Below, one piece after another: positions 1-7,658 of a stretch of DNA of 64,000 nt. Where the stretch lies: assembly GCF_014773365.1 (NCBI RefSeq), contig NZ_JACWUN010000001.1, positions 279,316 to 343,315 of the forward strand. Direction: 5' to 3'. The stretch comes from Pelovirga terrestris. Its GTDB lineage: Bacteria > Desulfobacterota > Desulfuromonadia > Desulfuromonadales > Geopsychrobacteraceae. The notes beneath the pieces were generated by a model. That model worked only from the letters and a program-made list of their open reading frames with translations. It did no database searches and was not told where the DNA came from. The number at the start of each line of letters is the position of its first letter. Positions within the stretch are counted from its first letter, which is position 1. The position numbers and the translations under genes were made by a program.

Positions 1-132
1 CGTTGTCAAACCACGTTCAATCCGTGAAATCATGTTTGAAGAAACTCGCGAAAGGTTGGCAAGTTCTTGAATTGTTTTGTCTCTTTTTAGACGTGATGAT
101 TTAAGTTTGCGACCGATAAGCTGTTTAACCAT
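1..132 (-). CDS. XRE-family helix-turn-helix regulator, N-terminal part (runs off left edge)
   Basis: The minus strand is open from an ATG at 132 to the window edge and gives 44 residues. They read as the start of an XRE/Cro-type DNA-binding domain: residues 1-20 form a basic first helix, followed by QELANLSRVSSNMISRIERG, the classic recognition helix-turn-helix with the SxxxISRIERG signature. A GGAG sequence lies about 10 bases before the ATG. The C-terminal part, often a cupin sensor in this family, is outside the window, so the ligand and targets cannot be stated. A good promoter and an interrupted palindrome directly upstream suggest autoregulation. Confidence 0.8.
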   Translation of the reverse strand, partial: MVKQLIGRKLKSSRLKRDKTIQELANLSRVSSNMISRIERGLTT

Positions 133-145
133 GACAGGCGACTCC

Positions 146-173
146 AGTGAAAATAGAATAGGGTTCTATCACT
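146..173. promoter_or_regulatory. Interrupted palindrome, candidate operator
   Basis: AGTGA..ATAGAA, a five-base gap, then TTCTAT.CACT. The ATAGAA (153-158) and TTCTAT (164-169) half-sites are exact inverted copies and overlap the -10 of the XRE regulator promoter, the usual place for an autorepressor to bind. Assignment to this regulator is an inference. Confidence 0.35.
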
Positions 174-191
174 GCCAACAAGGCTTGTCAA
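163..191 (-). promoter_or_regulatory. Sigma70-type promoter of the XRE regulator
   Basis: Read on the minus strand: a perfect -35 TTGACA (186-191), a 17-base spacer, and TAGAAC (163-168) as a -10 with four of six consensus bases. It is about 30 bases from the regulator's ATG. Confidence 0.5.
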
Positions 192-341
192 CCCCTATAT
201 GAGACAATCCTTACCTCTTCTGGTATGAGGTTGTAAAAAGAATGAAAAAAACGGAAGATACTTGAAACAAAGGTTTGCATCAATGATGATGTTTATGATA
301 GTTTTCTGCGGTTGCGTGGATTCAATGGAGGAATTCTTTTC

Positions 342-659
342 ATGATCAGTATTTTGATTGGCATACACATTCTGGTTTCTATTGCTCTGGTTGTTATTGT
401 TTTGCTGCAGATGGGCAAAGGGGCACAAGCTGGCGCATCTTTTGGAGCCGGCAGCAGTCAAACCATGTTCGGGTCATCCGGTGGCAATGTCATGACGAAA
501 ATAACCGCTACCGTTGCAGTAATTTTTATGCTCACAAGTCTTTCCCTGGCATATTATTATGGTTCGTCAGCTTCTAAAACCATCATGCCCGGAACAGTGA
601 CAGCCCCGGCATCAAGTGCCCCGATCCAACCGACAACAAATGCGACACCCCAGCAATAG
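342..659 (+). CDS. secG: Preprotein translocase subunit SecG
   Basis: 105 residues. SecG assists SecYEG-mediated protein export in the inner membrane. Two hydrophobic segments are visible (about residues 1-20 and 50-75), separated by the family's Gly/Ala/Ser-rich loop with QMGKGAQAGASFG and the TMFGSSG motif; the tail is a low-complexity Pro/Thr/Ala stretch. An upstream TTG at 312 would add ten residues, but a clear TGGAGG Shine-Dalgarno at 326-331 fits the ATG at 342. It is a single gene followed by tRNA-Leu; its position between a regulator and a tRNA suggests a monocistronic unit. Confidence 0.93.
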   Translation: MISILIGIHILVSIALVVIVLLQMGKGAQAGASFGAGSSQTMFGSSGGNVMTKITATVAVIFMLTSLSLAYYYGSSASKTIMPGTVTAPASSAPIQPTTNATPQQ

Positions 660-682
660 AACAATGCATTGCAAGTTTTTGG

Positions 683-712
683 TTGACAACAAAAGAAGCA
701 ATTCAGTATAAA
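683..712 (+). promoter_or_regulatory. Promoter of tRNA-Leu
   Basis: TTGACA (683-688), an 18-base spacer, then TATAAA (707-712), placing transcription start a few bases before the tRNA at 723. Confidence 0.65.
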
Positions 713-722
713 ACCTGCGCTT

Positions 723-809
723 GCCGAAGTGGTGGAACTGGTAGACACGCCATCTTGAGGGGGTGGTGACCAACTGGTCGTGCGAGTTCGAGTCTCGCCT
801 TCGGCACCA
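723..809 (+). tRNA. tRNA-Leu (anticodon GAG)
   Basis: Cloverleaf read by eye. The acceptor arm is GCCGAAG (723-729) pairing with CTTCGGC (799-805), with discriminator A at 806 and encoded CCA at 807-809. The anticodon stem CCATC/GGTGG encloses loop TTGAGGG with GAG at 757-759. A long variable arm follows (about 767-781), as expected for a class II leucine tRNA, and the T arm carries GTTCGAGTC. Confidence 0.96.
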
Positions 810-821
810 ACAGACAAAAAA

Positions 822-852
822 ACCCGATCACGAGAGTGGCCGGGTTTTTTTA
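822..852 (+). terminator. Rho-independent terminator after tRNA-Leu
   Basis: Stem ACCCGATCAC/GTGGCCGGGT with one mismatch, a GAGA loop, and a run of T from 845. A run of A precedes the stem, so it may also terminate minus-strand transcription. Confidence 0.8.
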
Positions 853-923
853 TTTTGTATCTGTTCTGCGCAGGGTCCGTGAATAATTACATTTTTTTCA
901 TATCCTGATTTTTACTGTGAGCG

Positions 924-1532
924 CTACTCAATCCAGGAGGTGTCACCACACCCTTGGCGCAGAACCTCGATCTTGTCGTCAAGCAGGCTGATTACCGTTG
1001 AAGCCTCATCCATCAGGATTCCTCCATCAACCACCATATCGACCAATCGCCCCATACTGTTGTTGATTTCGTAGGGATCGGCAGGTGTTGTTTCTCCGGT
1101 AACATTGGCGCTGGTTGTCACCAGCGGCTGCCCCAGTGCATTAACAATGGCATGACAGATGGCATTATCGGGAATTCTAACGCCGACGGTTTTCTGCTTG
1201 GTACTCAATGAATCAGGAACAATCTTGGAGGCTTCAAGCACAAAGGTATAGGGACCGGGAAGATGGCGCTTCATGATTTTAAAGGCAAAATTGCTGACCT
1301 GGGCATAGTTGGAAATTTCCGCCAGATCCTTACAGATAAAGGAAAAAGGCTTGCGGCTGTCGCGCTGTTTTATCTGAAAAATCTTTTTGACCGCCCTGCG
1401 ATTAAATATGTCACAGCCGATACCATAGGTGGTATCGGTCGGATAGACGATAACCCCGCCCTGCTTCAGGCAGGTAACAACTTGATCAATTAACCGTGCC
1501 TGCGGATTTTCCGGATTAATAGACAAATACAT
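924..1532 (-). CDS. Sua5/YciO/YrdC-family protein (YciO-like; L-threonylcarbamoyladenylate synthase family)
   Basis: 202 residues, one YrdC domain. Family members bind ATP, L-threonine and bicarbonate and make the threonylcarbamoyl-AMP used for the t6A tRNA modification. Visible motifs: VIVYPTDTTYGIGCD near residues 28-42, IKQRDSRKPFSFICKDL (the KxR nucleotide-binding region), LPGPYTFVL, VGVRIPD, and TTSANVTG (the SxN motif). The MYLSINPENPQARLIDQ start and the length resemble the YciO branch, whose exact role is less settled than that of TsaC/Sua5. It is the last gene of the minus-strand block and lies 16 bases after the DUF493 gene. Confidence 0.85.
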   Translation of the reverse strand: MYLSINPENPQARLIDQVVTCLKQGGVIVYPTDTTYGIGCDIFNRRAVKKIFQIKQRDSRKPFSFICKDLAEISNYAQVSNFAFKIMKRHLPGPYTFVLEASKIVPDSLSTKQKTVGVRIPDNAICHAIVNALGQPLVTTSANVTGETTPADPYEINNSMGRLVDMVVDGGILMDEASTVISLLDDKIEVLRQGCGDTSWIE

Positions 1533-1548
1533 GTTTCACTCCTTAGGC

Positions 1549-1821
1549 TCATAACAACATTTTCAATCCAGCAATCGTCTTTAACTCTGAGTAGATAGCA
1601 GTTAATTGGTTGGGGCTGTAAACAGTCAACACAACAGAGACCGATTGGTAGGTGCCATGACGGCTTGACTGGCTCCGTACAGCTTCCGTCGTTACCGGCG
1701 CGTGAACCCTGATGGCCTCAACCACAGCGCGACAAAAAACCTCACCACCCTCACCGATCGCCTTAAACTGATAATGACAAGGGAACTCCATCAAATCTTC
1801 GGGACCAGATGGACCACTCAT
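1549..1821 (-). CDS. YbeD/DUF493-family protein
   Basis: 90 residues. It matches the small alpha/beta fold of DUF493 (YbeD): FPCHYQFKAIGE near the start, a central helix with EAIRVHAP, then the SSRHGTYQSVSVVLTVYS strand and a conserved Y-S-x-L-K tail. In enterobacteria YbeD sits near lipoate genes, but its biochemical role is not firmly established. The start codon overlaps the dut stop by one base, so the two are probably translationally coupled. Confidence 0.8.
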   Translation of the reverse strand: MSGPSGPEDLMEFPCHYQFKAIGEGGEVFCRAVVEAIRVHAPVTTEAVRSQSSRHGTYQSVSVVLTVYSPNQLTAIYSELKTIAGLKMLL

Positions 1822-2279
1822 CAGTTATTCCGATCCGTTGTGCCTGTGTGACCAAACCCTCCAGACCCACGCTCGGTCGAATCCAGATTTGAGACTTCGA
1901 GCAGTTGCGCCTGAACCACTGGGGCCACAACCAGTTGCGCGATACGATCCCCGGGTTTTATTTCAAATACATCACGGCCATGATTGATCACAATGATTTT
2001 AATTTCCCCTCGATAATCGGCATCAATGGTTCCCGGGCTGTTGACCAAGGCAATGCCATGGTTGATTGCCAGGCCCGAACGCGGACGCACCTGAATTTCA
2101 AAGCCAACCGGTATCGCTACAGCAATACCGGTTGAGATCAGGCAGCGTTCACCCGGCGCCAGCAAGATCGGCTCATCAGGTTCGGCACAGATATCCATAC
2201 CTGCTGACAGGTGCGTCATATAGCGTGGCAACTGGGCCGAAGGTTTTATCCTTTTAATTTCAATCACCGGGTTTTTCAC
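1821..2279 (-). CDS. dut: Deoxyuridine 5'-triphosphate nucleotidohydrolase (dUTPase)
   Basis: 152 residues from the chosen GTG start. The enzyme hydrolyses dUTP to dUMP and pyrophosphate, keeping uracil out of DNA and feeding dTMP synthesis. All five trimeric dUTPase motifs are recognisable: SAGMDICA (motif 1), RPRSGLA (2), [11 protein letters not shown] (3), [11 protein letters not shown] (4) and the C-terminal [10 protein letters not shown] (5), which closes over the active site. An ATG at 2336 is also in frame, but it falls inside the strong hairpin at 2300-2338, while GTG at 2279 is preceded by GAGGGTG and gives the usual N-terminus, so GTG was chosen. It follows pnp. Confidence 0.9.
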   Translation of the reverse strand: MKNPVIEIKRIKPSAQLPRYMTHLSAGMDICAEPDEPILLAPGERCLISTGIAVAIPVGFEIQVRPRSGLAINHGIALVNSPGTIDADYRGEIKIIVINHGRDVFEIKPGDRIAQLVVAPVVQAQLLEVSNLDSTERGSGGFGHTGTTDRNN

Positions 2280-2299
2280 AGATGGCACCCTCAAATAAA

Positions 2300-2338
2300 C
2301 GATGGCCGCAAAAAAAGTCAATTCTTCTGCGGCCATCG
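2300..2338 (-). terminator. Strong hairpin between pnp and dut
   Basis: An 11-bp perfect stem (2300-2310 with 2328-2338, CGATGGCCGCA and its complement) around a 17-base loop, followed on the minus strand by TTTATTT. It is either a partial terminator after pnp or a mRNA-stabilising 3' structure. Confidence 0.6.
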
Positions 2339-2371
2339 ATGCTGATGTTATATTGCTACTGCGGACGCAGA

Positions 2372-4471
2372 TTAGCCCTCTTCAGGCATGTCGGCTCCAA
2401 GGGCCGCTTTGCGGGACAACTTGATCTTGCCCTGACGATCGACACCGATACATTTAACCAGAACCTGATCTCCTTCTTTGATTACATCGGTTACATTGCG
2501 AACACGCTCATTGGCGAGTTCTGATACATGAATCAGGCCGTCGGTACCTGGGAAAATTTCAACAAAAGCACCAAATTCCATGATCTTTTTGACCGTCCCC
2601 ATATAGAGCTTGTCGACTTCAGCTTCCTGGGTCAGATCACGAATCATCTTGATTGCCATCTTGGCTGCCGCTCCATCAGCTGAAGCAATGTTGATGGTAC
2701 CATCATCCTGGATATCGATGGAACAACCAGTCACTTCAATAATGCCACGAATATTTTTACCACCCGAACCGATAACCGTACGTACCTGATCCTGCTTGAC
2801 GCGGATACTGGTGATTTGTGGCGCATATTTGGACAGCTCCGTGCGCGGTGCCGATATGGCCTTGGCCATTTCTCCCAAAATATGGATACGACCGGCTTTA
2901 GCCTGCTCAAGCGCCTGCTGCATAATTTCTTTGGTCACACCGGAAATCTTGATATCCATCTGCAGGGCGGTAATGCCACGGGCCGACCCGGTCACTTTGA
3001 AATCCATGTCACCAAGATGATCTTCATCACCGAGGATGTCCGACAGGACCGCAATGTCATCGCCCTCCTTAATCAGTCCCATGGCGATCCCGGCGATCGG
3101 CTCTGAAACCGGCACGCCGGCATCCATCAGGGCCATGGAGGCACCACAAACCGATGCCATGGACGATGAACCGTTTGATTCGAGAACCTCGGAAACGATC
3201 CTCATGGTGTAAGGGAATTTTTCATATTCAGGCAAAATCTGGGCAGTACTGCGTTCAGCAAGCATTCCGTGACCGATTTCACGCCGGCCGGGGAACAGGC
3301 GCATGCTGGTTTCACCTACACAGAAGGGGGGGAAGTTGTAATGCAACATGAATTTCTTGAATTCCATCCCCTGGACGTTATCCATGCGCTGCTCATCAGA
3401 TGAGGTGCCCAGGGTAGCGGCAACCAGAGCCTGAGTTTCACCGCGGGTAAACAGAGCACTGCCATGGGCACGCGGCAAAACACCAACTTCACAGCTGATC
3501 GGGCGAATATCTTCCATCCCGCGACCATCGATACGTACCCGGTCTTTAGTAACACTGCGGCGTACAACGGTTTTTTCCAGGGAACCAAGAGCAGCGGAAA
3601 TTTCTTCTTCACGCCCTTCAAATTCACCGGCCAGTTGCTCTTTAATCTCAGTGCGAATTACACCAAGGGCAGCATAGCGTTCCTGCTTGCTGCGAATGGC
3701 AACCGCTTCAACAATACGTGGCTCAGCCAAACTTTTTACCTTGTCGATCAACACCGGGTCTTTTTCTGCGACAACAAATTCACGTTTTTTCTGACCTACC
3801 AGTTTGGCAAGCTCCAGTTGCAGATCAATTAAAGGTTGTAAGGCATTGTGACCAAAGAAAATAGCGTCGAGCACTTCCTGCTCTGAGAGGAATTTTGACT
3901 CCCCTTCCACCATCATCACCGCATCACGGGAACCAGCCACAACCAGTTCGACATCACTGACAAGCATCTGCTCAAGGGTCGGATTGGCAACAAATTGACC
4001 TTCTACCCGACCAACCCGCACAGCCGCAATCGGGCCGGCAAAAGGAATATCAGAGACCTCTACGGCGGCCGATGCCGCCACCATTGCCAGAGTATCCGGA
4101 TCGTTAATCAGATCGGCTGAAATAACCGTAGGCATAATCTGGGTTTCGTAGAGATAGCCTTTAGGAAACAGCGGGCGCATGGGGCGATCGATCAAACGAC
4201 AGATCAGGGTTTCGCGTTCGCTGGAGCCACGCTCACGCCGGAAGAAAGATCCTGGAATCCGTCCACTGGCGTAGAATTTCTCTGAATAGTTGACGGTCAG
4301 TGGGAAAAAGTCCTGACCGGGGCGGATACTGTGACCTGACACCACGGTACAGAGCACCTTGGTCTCGCCATAGGTGACAATGACTGCGCCATGTGCCTGA
4401 CGTGCCATTTTTCCTGTTTCAATCGTCAGAGGTTGACCATTGAAGGTTACTTCTACTTTATGATAAGCCAT
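2372..4471 (-). CDS. pnp: Polyribonucleotide nucleotidyltransferase (PNPase)
   Basis: 699 residues. PNPase is a phosphate-dependent 3'-5' exoribonuclease that degrades mRNA in the cytoplasm, usually as a trimer. Two RNase PH-like domains are visible, the first starting with the [19 protein letters not shown] strand and containing [14 protein letters not shown], the second with [25 protein letters not shown] and the catalytic region [20 protein letters not shown] domain follows ([12 protein letters not shown]) and then an S1 domain ([28 protein letters not shown]). The ATG at 4471 has AAGGAG seven bases upstream and gives the standard [10 protein letters not shown] start; an in-frame upstream start at 4492 lacks support. 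It follows rpsO, the usual order. Confidence 0.97.
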   Translation of the reverse strand: MAYHKVEVTFNGQPLTIETGKMARQAHGAVIVTYGETKVLCTVVSGHSIRPGQDFFPLTVNYSEKFYASGRIPGSFFRRERGSSERETLICRLIDRPMRPLFPKGYLYETQIMPTVISADLINDPDTLAMVAASAAVEVSDIPFAGPIAAVRVGRVEGQFVANPTLEQMLVSDVELVVAGSRDAVMMVEGESKFLSEQEVLDAIFFGHNALQPLIDLQLELAKLVGQKKREFVVAEKDPVLIDKVKSLAEPRIVEAVAIRSKQERYAALGVIRTEIKEQLAGEFEGREEEISAALGSLEKTVVRRSVTKDRVRIDGRGMEDIRPISCEVGVLPRAHGSALFTRGETQALVAATLGTSSDEQRMDNVQGMEFKKFMLHYNFPPFCVGETSMRLFPGRREIGHGMLAERSTAQILPEYEKFPYTMRIVSEVLESNGSSSMASVCGASMALMDAGVPVSEPIAGIAMGLIKEGDDIAVLSDILGDEDHLGDMDFKVTGSARGITALQMDIKISGVTKEIMQQALEQAKAGRIHILGEMAKAISAPRTELSKYAPQITSIRVKQDQVRTVIGSGGKNIRGIIEVTGCSIDIQDDGTINIASADGAAAKMAIKMIRDLTQEAEVDKLYMGTVKKIMEFGAFVEIFPGTDGLIHVSELANERVRNVTDVIKEGDQVLVKCIGVDRQGKIKLSRKAALGADMPEEG

Positions 4472-4490
4472 AAAACAACTCCTTGTTAGC

Positions 4491-4514
4491 ACCGACCGGC
4501 AGCAGCCGGACGGT
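4491..4514 (-). promoter_or_regulatory. Leader hairpin just upstream of the pnp ribosome-binding site
   Basis: On the minus strand ACCGTCCGGC-TGCT-GCCGGTCGGT forms a 10-bp stem with one U-U mismatch, ending about seven bases before the AAGGAG. In enterobacteria the pnp leader is cut by RNase III and autoregulated; a similar role here is only an inference from the position. Confidence 0.45.
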
Positions 4515-4612
4515 ACCTTATGTGGTTATACGAAAAGGAGGATGGCCTGAGACAGCAACCGAATAAAGGTCGGATACTCTCTCCGGACAACCTCCACGAC
4601 AAAAAACAGACT

Positions 4613-4646
4613 GAAGCGGCATACCTGAGATCAGGCATGCCGCTTC
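4613..4646 (-). terminator. Hairpin terminator after rpsO
   Basis: A 16-bp stem (GAAGCGGCATACCTGA, 4613-4628, with 4631-4646) and a two-base loop. The single imperfect pair is a G-U wobble only in the minus-strand RNA, so it is tuned for that strand. TTTTTT follows about ten bases later. Confidence 0.65.
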
Positions 4647-4649
4647 TTT

Positions 4650-4916
4650 TTAACGACGCAAGCCGAGGGACTTGATCAGGGCCCGATAGCGTTCAACATC
4701 CTGAGCGACCAGGTAGCTGAGCAGACGGCGGCGCTGGCCAACCATTTTAAGCAGACCACGACGGGAGTGGTGATCCTTTTTGTGGGTTTTGAAATGGTCG
4801 GTCAGGTAAGTGATCCGCTCTGTCAGCAGAGCTACCTGCACCTCAGGTGAACCGGTGTCACCTTCATGGCGTTTGTACTGATTAATAATTTCCTTTTTAC
4901 GTTCTGTGCCGAGCAC
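4650..4916 (-). CDS. rpsO: 30S ribosomal protein S15
   Basis: 88 residues, the family's normal length. S15 binds 16S rRNA early in 30S assembly. Visible features: [19 protein letters not shown], the [19 protein letters not shown] rRNA-binding helix-loop-helix, and [23 protein letters not shown]. An in-frame ATG at 4943 would add nine residues, but the AAAGGAG lies inside that extension and is correctly spaced for the GTG at 4916, so the protein starts with (GTG)LGTERKK. It is followed by pnp. Confidence 0.95.
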   Translation of the reverse strand: MLGTERKKEIINQYKRHEGDTGSPEVQVALLTERITYLTDHFKTHKKDHHSRRGLLKMVGQRRRLLSYLVAQDVERYRALIKSLGLRR

Positions 4917-4948
4917 TGCTGTCTCCTTTATATTGTTGTTCAATTAAG

Positions 4949-5039
4949 ATGGCACCGCAAAAAAGCGCCAACTGCGATGTTGCTGCAATTGCCGGTTTTT
5001 ACTTTGCCATCACTTAAATGGCTTTCTTGCGAAAGCATC
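4949..5039. repeat. Shortened copy of the 153-bp inverted-repeat element
   Basis: It starts with GATGGCACCGCAAAAA and ends with the inverse of GATGCTTTCGCAAG, the same terminal inverted repeats as at 12281-12433 and 47324-47476, but only 91 bp long and without the central part. It occupies most of the rpsO leader after truB. Confidence 0.65.
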
Positions 5040-5140
5040 AATTAAGCCAGTGGCGTGGCTATTAAAAACATCCCTAAGACCTTGAAGATTTACCATAGTT
5101 AAGTTGCCAATGTAAAGATTAATCTCCGACAAACTGGTCC

Positions 5141-6040
5141 TTAAAAAACCCGTATCAAACGGAAATCACCACGTTTTTCGGTGGGACGCAGCGGTTGATA
5201 ATCAGCCACAGCAACGAGCCGGTGTTCCTGATCTAGCAGGCGTACCCGCTCCCCATCGGTCAGTGGCTGCTGCAGCCGGCACTGCGCTTCCTGCGGGGGT
5301 ATGCCGAAAGTCAGAGACACAAGCGCAGGCTCATCCAGTTCAACGGCAGGAAAATCTGCCAGGGCGTCACTGTAACTTAACAGAGCATCAGCCGGGCGAT
5401 CCAATTGTTTGAGATCATCAAGGCGGCGACACTGATCGATAGTGAAGCGGCCGCTACGCAACCGACACAATTCCGTCAGATGAGCGCCACACCCAATAGC
5501 GGTCCCCAGGTCATGTGCCAATGAACGAATATAGGTTCCCTTTGAACAGTCGACCTCGATAGTAACAAAAGGGGAAGCAACAGCAACAACGGTCAGGCGT
5601 TCAATGGTGATTGAACGATTTTCCCGCTCAACCTCCAGCCCTTGACGAGCCAGCTTGTAGAGGGGCACTCCATCCCGTTTAAGAGCAGAATACATCGGGG
5701 GTTGCTGTTCAATTGGGCCGCGAAAAGCCGAGCAGAAACGATCGATAGAGTCAATGGTAAGAGGTGGCACCGGCTTTTTGATCAGTTCCCGCCCCTGAGC
5801 ATCATAGGTGTCGGTAGTTTCACCAAGTTTCAGGATAGCGCGATAACTTTTATCGTCAACCAACAGAAACTGCAATATCTTTGTCGCATCCCCAACCGCA
5901 ACAATCAGGACGCCGGTAGCCATCGGGTCAAGGGTGCCGGCGTGACCGACCTTGCGGGTAGAGAAAATCCGCTTTACCTGGCGAACAACATCGTAAGAAG
6001 TCAGCCCTTTTGGTTTGTCAATAAGGAGGATTCCGTGCAC
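5141..6040 (-). CDS. truB: tRNA pseudouridine(55) synthase TruB
   Basis: 299 residues. TruB converts U55 in the T loop of tRNAs to pseudouridine and also acts as an RNA chaperone. Clear motifs: GILLIDKPKGLTSYDVV at the start, KVGHAGTLDPMATGVL with the catalytic Asp (about residue 38), YRAILKLGETTDTYDAQG, QQPPMYSALKRDG, and KGTYIRSLAHDLGTAIGCGAHLTELCRLRSG. A small C-terminal RNA-binding region follows. The start is GTG, seven bases after the nrnA stop with no good Shine-Dalgarno, so translation is probably coupled to nrnA. Confidence 0.96.
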   Translation of the reverse strand: MHGILLIDKPKGLTSYDVVRQVKRIFSTRKVGHAGTLDPMATGVLIVAVGDATKILQFLLVDDKSYRAILKLGETTDTYDAQGRELIKKPVPPLTIDSIDRFCSAFRGPIEQQPPMYSALKRDGVPLYKLARQGLEVERENRSITIERLTVVAVASPFVTIEVDCSKGTYIRSLAHDLGTAIGCGAHLTELCRLRSGRFTIDQCRRLDDLKQLDRPADALLSYSDALADFPAVELDEPALVSLTFGIPPQEAQCRLQQPLTDGERVRLLDQEHRLVAVADYQPLRPTEKRGDFRLIRVF

Positions 6041-6047
6041 AAAAAAA

Positions 6048-7001
6048 TCAATTCAGCAACAGATCAAGATGACGATAGAGTTCGCTGCGCGCGACGTCAA
6101 GTGATTCGGCAGGAATACGTGCGCCGGCGGCGTTGTGATGGCCACCGCCACCCAATTGGCGCGCCAGGGTACCAACATCAATATTCCCCCGTGAGCGAAA
6201 GCTGACCTGATAGATTCCATCAGCCTGTTCTTTGATAAACAAAGCGATCTCAACACCTTTAACCGCACGGGCATAATTCACAAAACCATCAGATTCCTCT
6301 GAGGTCGCTCCTGATTGGACAAGAAACTCCTGTTTTAAAGAGACCGACGCGTAACGACCACAGGCTGAGATATCCAGGGTGTTCAGCACCAATCCCAGCA
6401 GGCGCATGCGGGTACCGGGGAAACTTTCATAGAGACTGCTGGCAATTTGCCATGGATCAACACCGCACTCCACCAGGATCCCGGCCAGTTCAAACGCTTC
6501 CCGGTTAGCGCTGGAGTAGCGAAAGGAACCGGTATCATCAAGCACACCTACATACAGCGCCTTGGCGACATCAATATCGAGGGGCAAATGACCGGCATCA
6601 AGCAGACGATAAATCAATACCGCGGTAGCACTGGCTTCCGTGTCAAGATAACAGATATCACCAAAATCAGAATGGGGATGATGGTCGATATTAATCAGCA
6701 GATCACAATGCTGCTGCAGAGGAATACCGGCCCGCTTGAGCTCACCGGCATCCAGCAGAAAACCGACATCGAAGCTCTCATCAGGGGCAAGACAGGTGGT
6801 AACTGATTGGCTTTCGGGAAGAAAGGACAGATGGGCCGGAACCCCATCAACATTGAACGCAACAACGTCCTTTCCCATTTTTTTCAAAGCCAGGGTCAGG
6901 GCCAGGGTTGAACCGATGGCATCACCATCCGGACTTTCATGGGAAGCAATCAAAAAGCGCTGTGATGTCCGTATGCTGCGAATAATATCATTCAGAATCA
7001 T
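6048..7001 (-). CDS. nrnA: Bifunctional oligoribonuclease/PAP phosphatase, DHH family (NrnA-like)
   Basis: 317 residues. DHH-DHHA1 proteins of this type degrade nanoRNA (2-5 nt) and dephosphorylate pAp. Domain DHH contains SHESPDGDAIGSTL, FLLDAGELKRAG, the signature INIDHHPHSDFGD and LDDTGSFRY; the C-terminal DHHA1 domain has VSFRSRGNIDVGTLARQLGGGGHHNAAGA. The ATG at 7001 (MILNDIIRSI) overlaps the end of rbfA by 14 bases; longer in-frame starts would overlap rbfA further and are unlikely. It belongs to the infB operon. Confidence 0.93.
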   Translation of the reverse strand: MILNDIIRSIRTSQRFLIASHESPDGDAIGSTLALTLALKKMGKDVVAFNVDGVPAHLSFLPESQSVTTCLAPDESFDVGFLLDAGELKRAGIPLQQHCDLLINIDHHPHSDFGDICYLDTEASATAVLIYRLLDAGHLPLDIDVAKALYVGVLDDTGSFRYSSANREAFELAGILVECGVDPWQIASSLYESFPGTRMRLLGLVLNTLDISACGRYASVSLKQEFLVQSGATSEESDGFVNYARAVKGVEIALFIKEQADGIYQVSFRSRGNIDVGTLARQLGGGGHHNAAGARIPAESLDVARSELYRHLDLLLN

Positions 7002-7344
7002 GCAAATCACCCTGTACCTGACGAAGAAGTTCGTCAATCCGCTGACCCTTACTGACGGATTCATCAAACTGAAACCTGATTTCCGGCATAAAGCGCAGCC
7101 TCATGATCTGACTCAGTTCGCGACGGATAAAAGGAGCGGCGCTTTTCAGGCCGGTCTCAGCTTCCTTGCGTTCATCAGGATCGGCCAAGGTGAAATAGAT
7201 TCTGGCCAGACTGATATCGCGGGAGACCTTGACCCCGGTCAGGGTCACTGCGGCAACGCGCGGATCTTTGATACGTTCAAGCAGCAGTAAGCTTGTTTCT
7301 TTGAGAATCTGCTCGCCTACGCGCTCAGGGCGAAAACTACTCAA
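6988..7344 (-). CDS. rbfA: Ribosome-binding factor A
   Basis: 118 residues. RbfA is a KH-fold assembly factor that helps mature the 5' end of 16S rRNA in 30S precursors. It shows RPERVGEQILKETSLLLLERIKDPRV, the TGVKVSRDISLARIYF strand, and MRLRFMPEIRFQFDESVSKGQRIDELL. It overlaps the preceding DUF503 gene by four bases and the following nrnA start by 14. Confidence 0.95.
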   Translation of the reverse strand: MSSFRPERVGEQILKETSLLLLERIKDPRVAAVTLTGVKVSRDISLARIYFTLADPDERKEAETGLKSAAPFIRRELSQIMRLRFMPEIRFQFDESVSKGQRIDELLRQVQGDLHDSE

Positions 7345-7643
7345 TGTAATAGTTCTCCATAGTGGATAAGTTCTGTTTCCGAATCGATCATTTCAACCGA
7401 TCCGGAGGTCTCAATCTTTGTTTCAAGCCGGCGAAGCACCGAGTCAATCAATTCTTCACTGGTTGAAACGATGCAGGCACCGATAAGCGAGCGTTGCAGC
7501 AGGTCGTTATGACCGACCTCAGCTACTGAAACCGGACAAGATGTGCGCAGCTGATGAAGCAAACGCTGAATCACCGAGCGTTTCTGCTTTAACGACTGCA
7601 CACCATGCAGACGCAGATCAAAGCGCGCGGTACCAACTATCAT
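7341..7643 (-). CDS. DUF503-family protein (YlxP-like)
   Basis: 100 residues. It matches DUF503/YlxP: LRLHGVQSLKQKRSVIQRLLHQLR, then VSVAEVGHNDLLQRSLIGACIVS and a C-terminal helix. The family is routinely found between infB and rbfA, suggesting a ribosome- or RNA-related role, but no reaction is established. It lies 15 bases after infB and overlaps rbfA. Confidence 0.88.
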   Translation of the reverse strand: MIVGTARFDLRLHGVQSLKQKRSVIQRLLHQLRTSCPVSVAEVGHNDLLQRSLIGACIVSTSEELIDSVLRRLETKIETSGSVEMIDSETELIHYGELLH

Positions 7644-7658
7644 ATCTGCCCCTGGTTG

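Noticed and set aside
4472..4640. Riboswitch or T-box in the rpsO-pnp gap
   Set aside because: Only two simple hairpins are visible, with no conserved riboswitch core.
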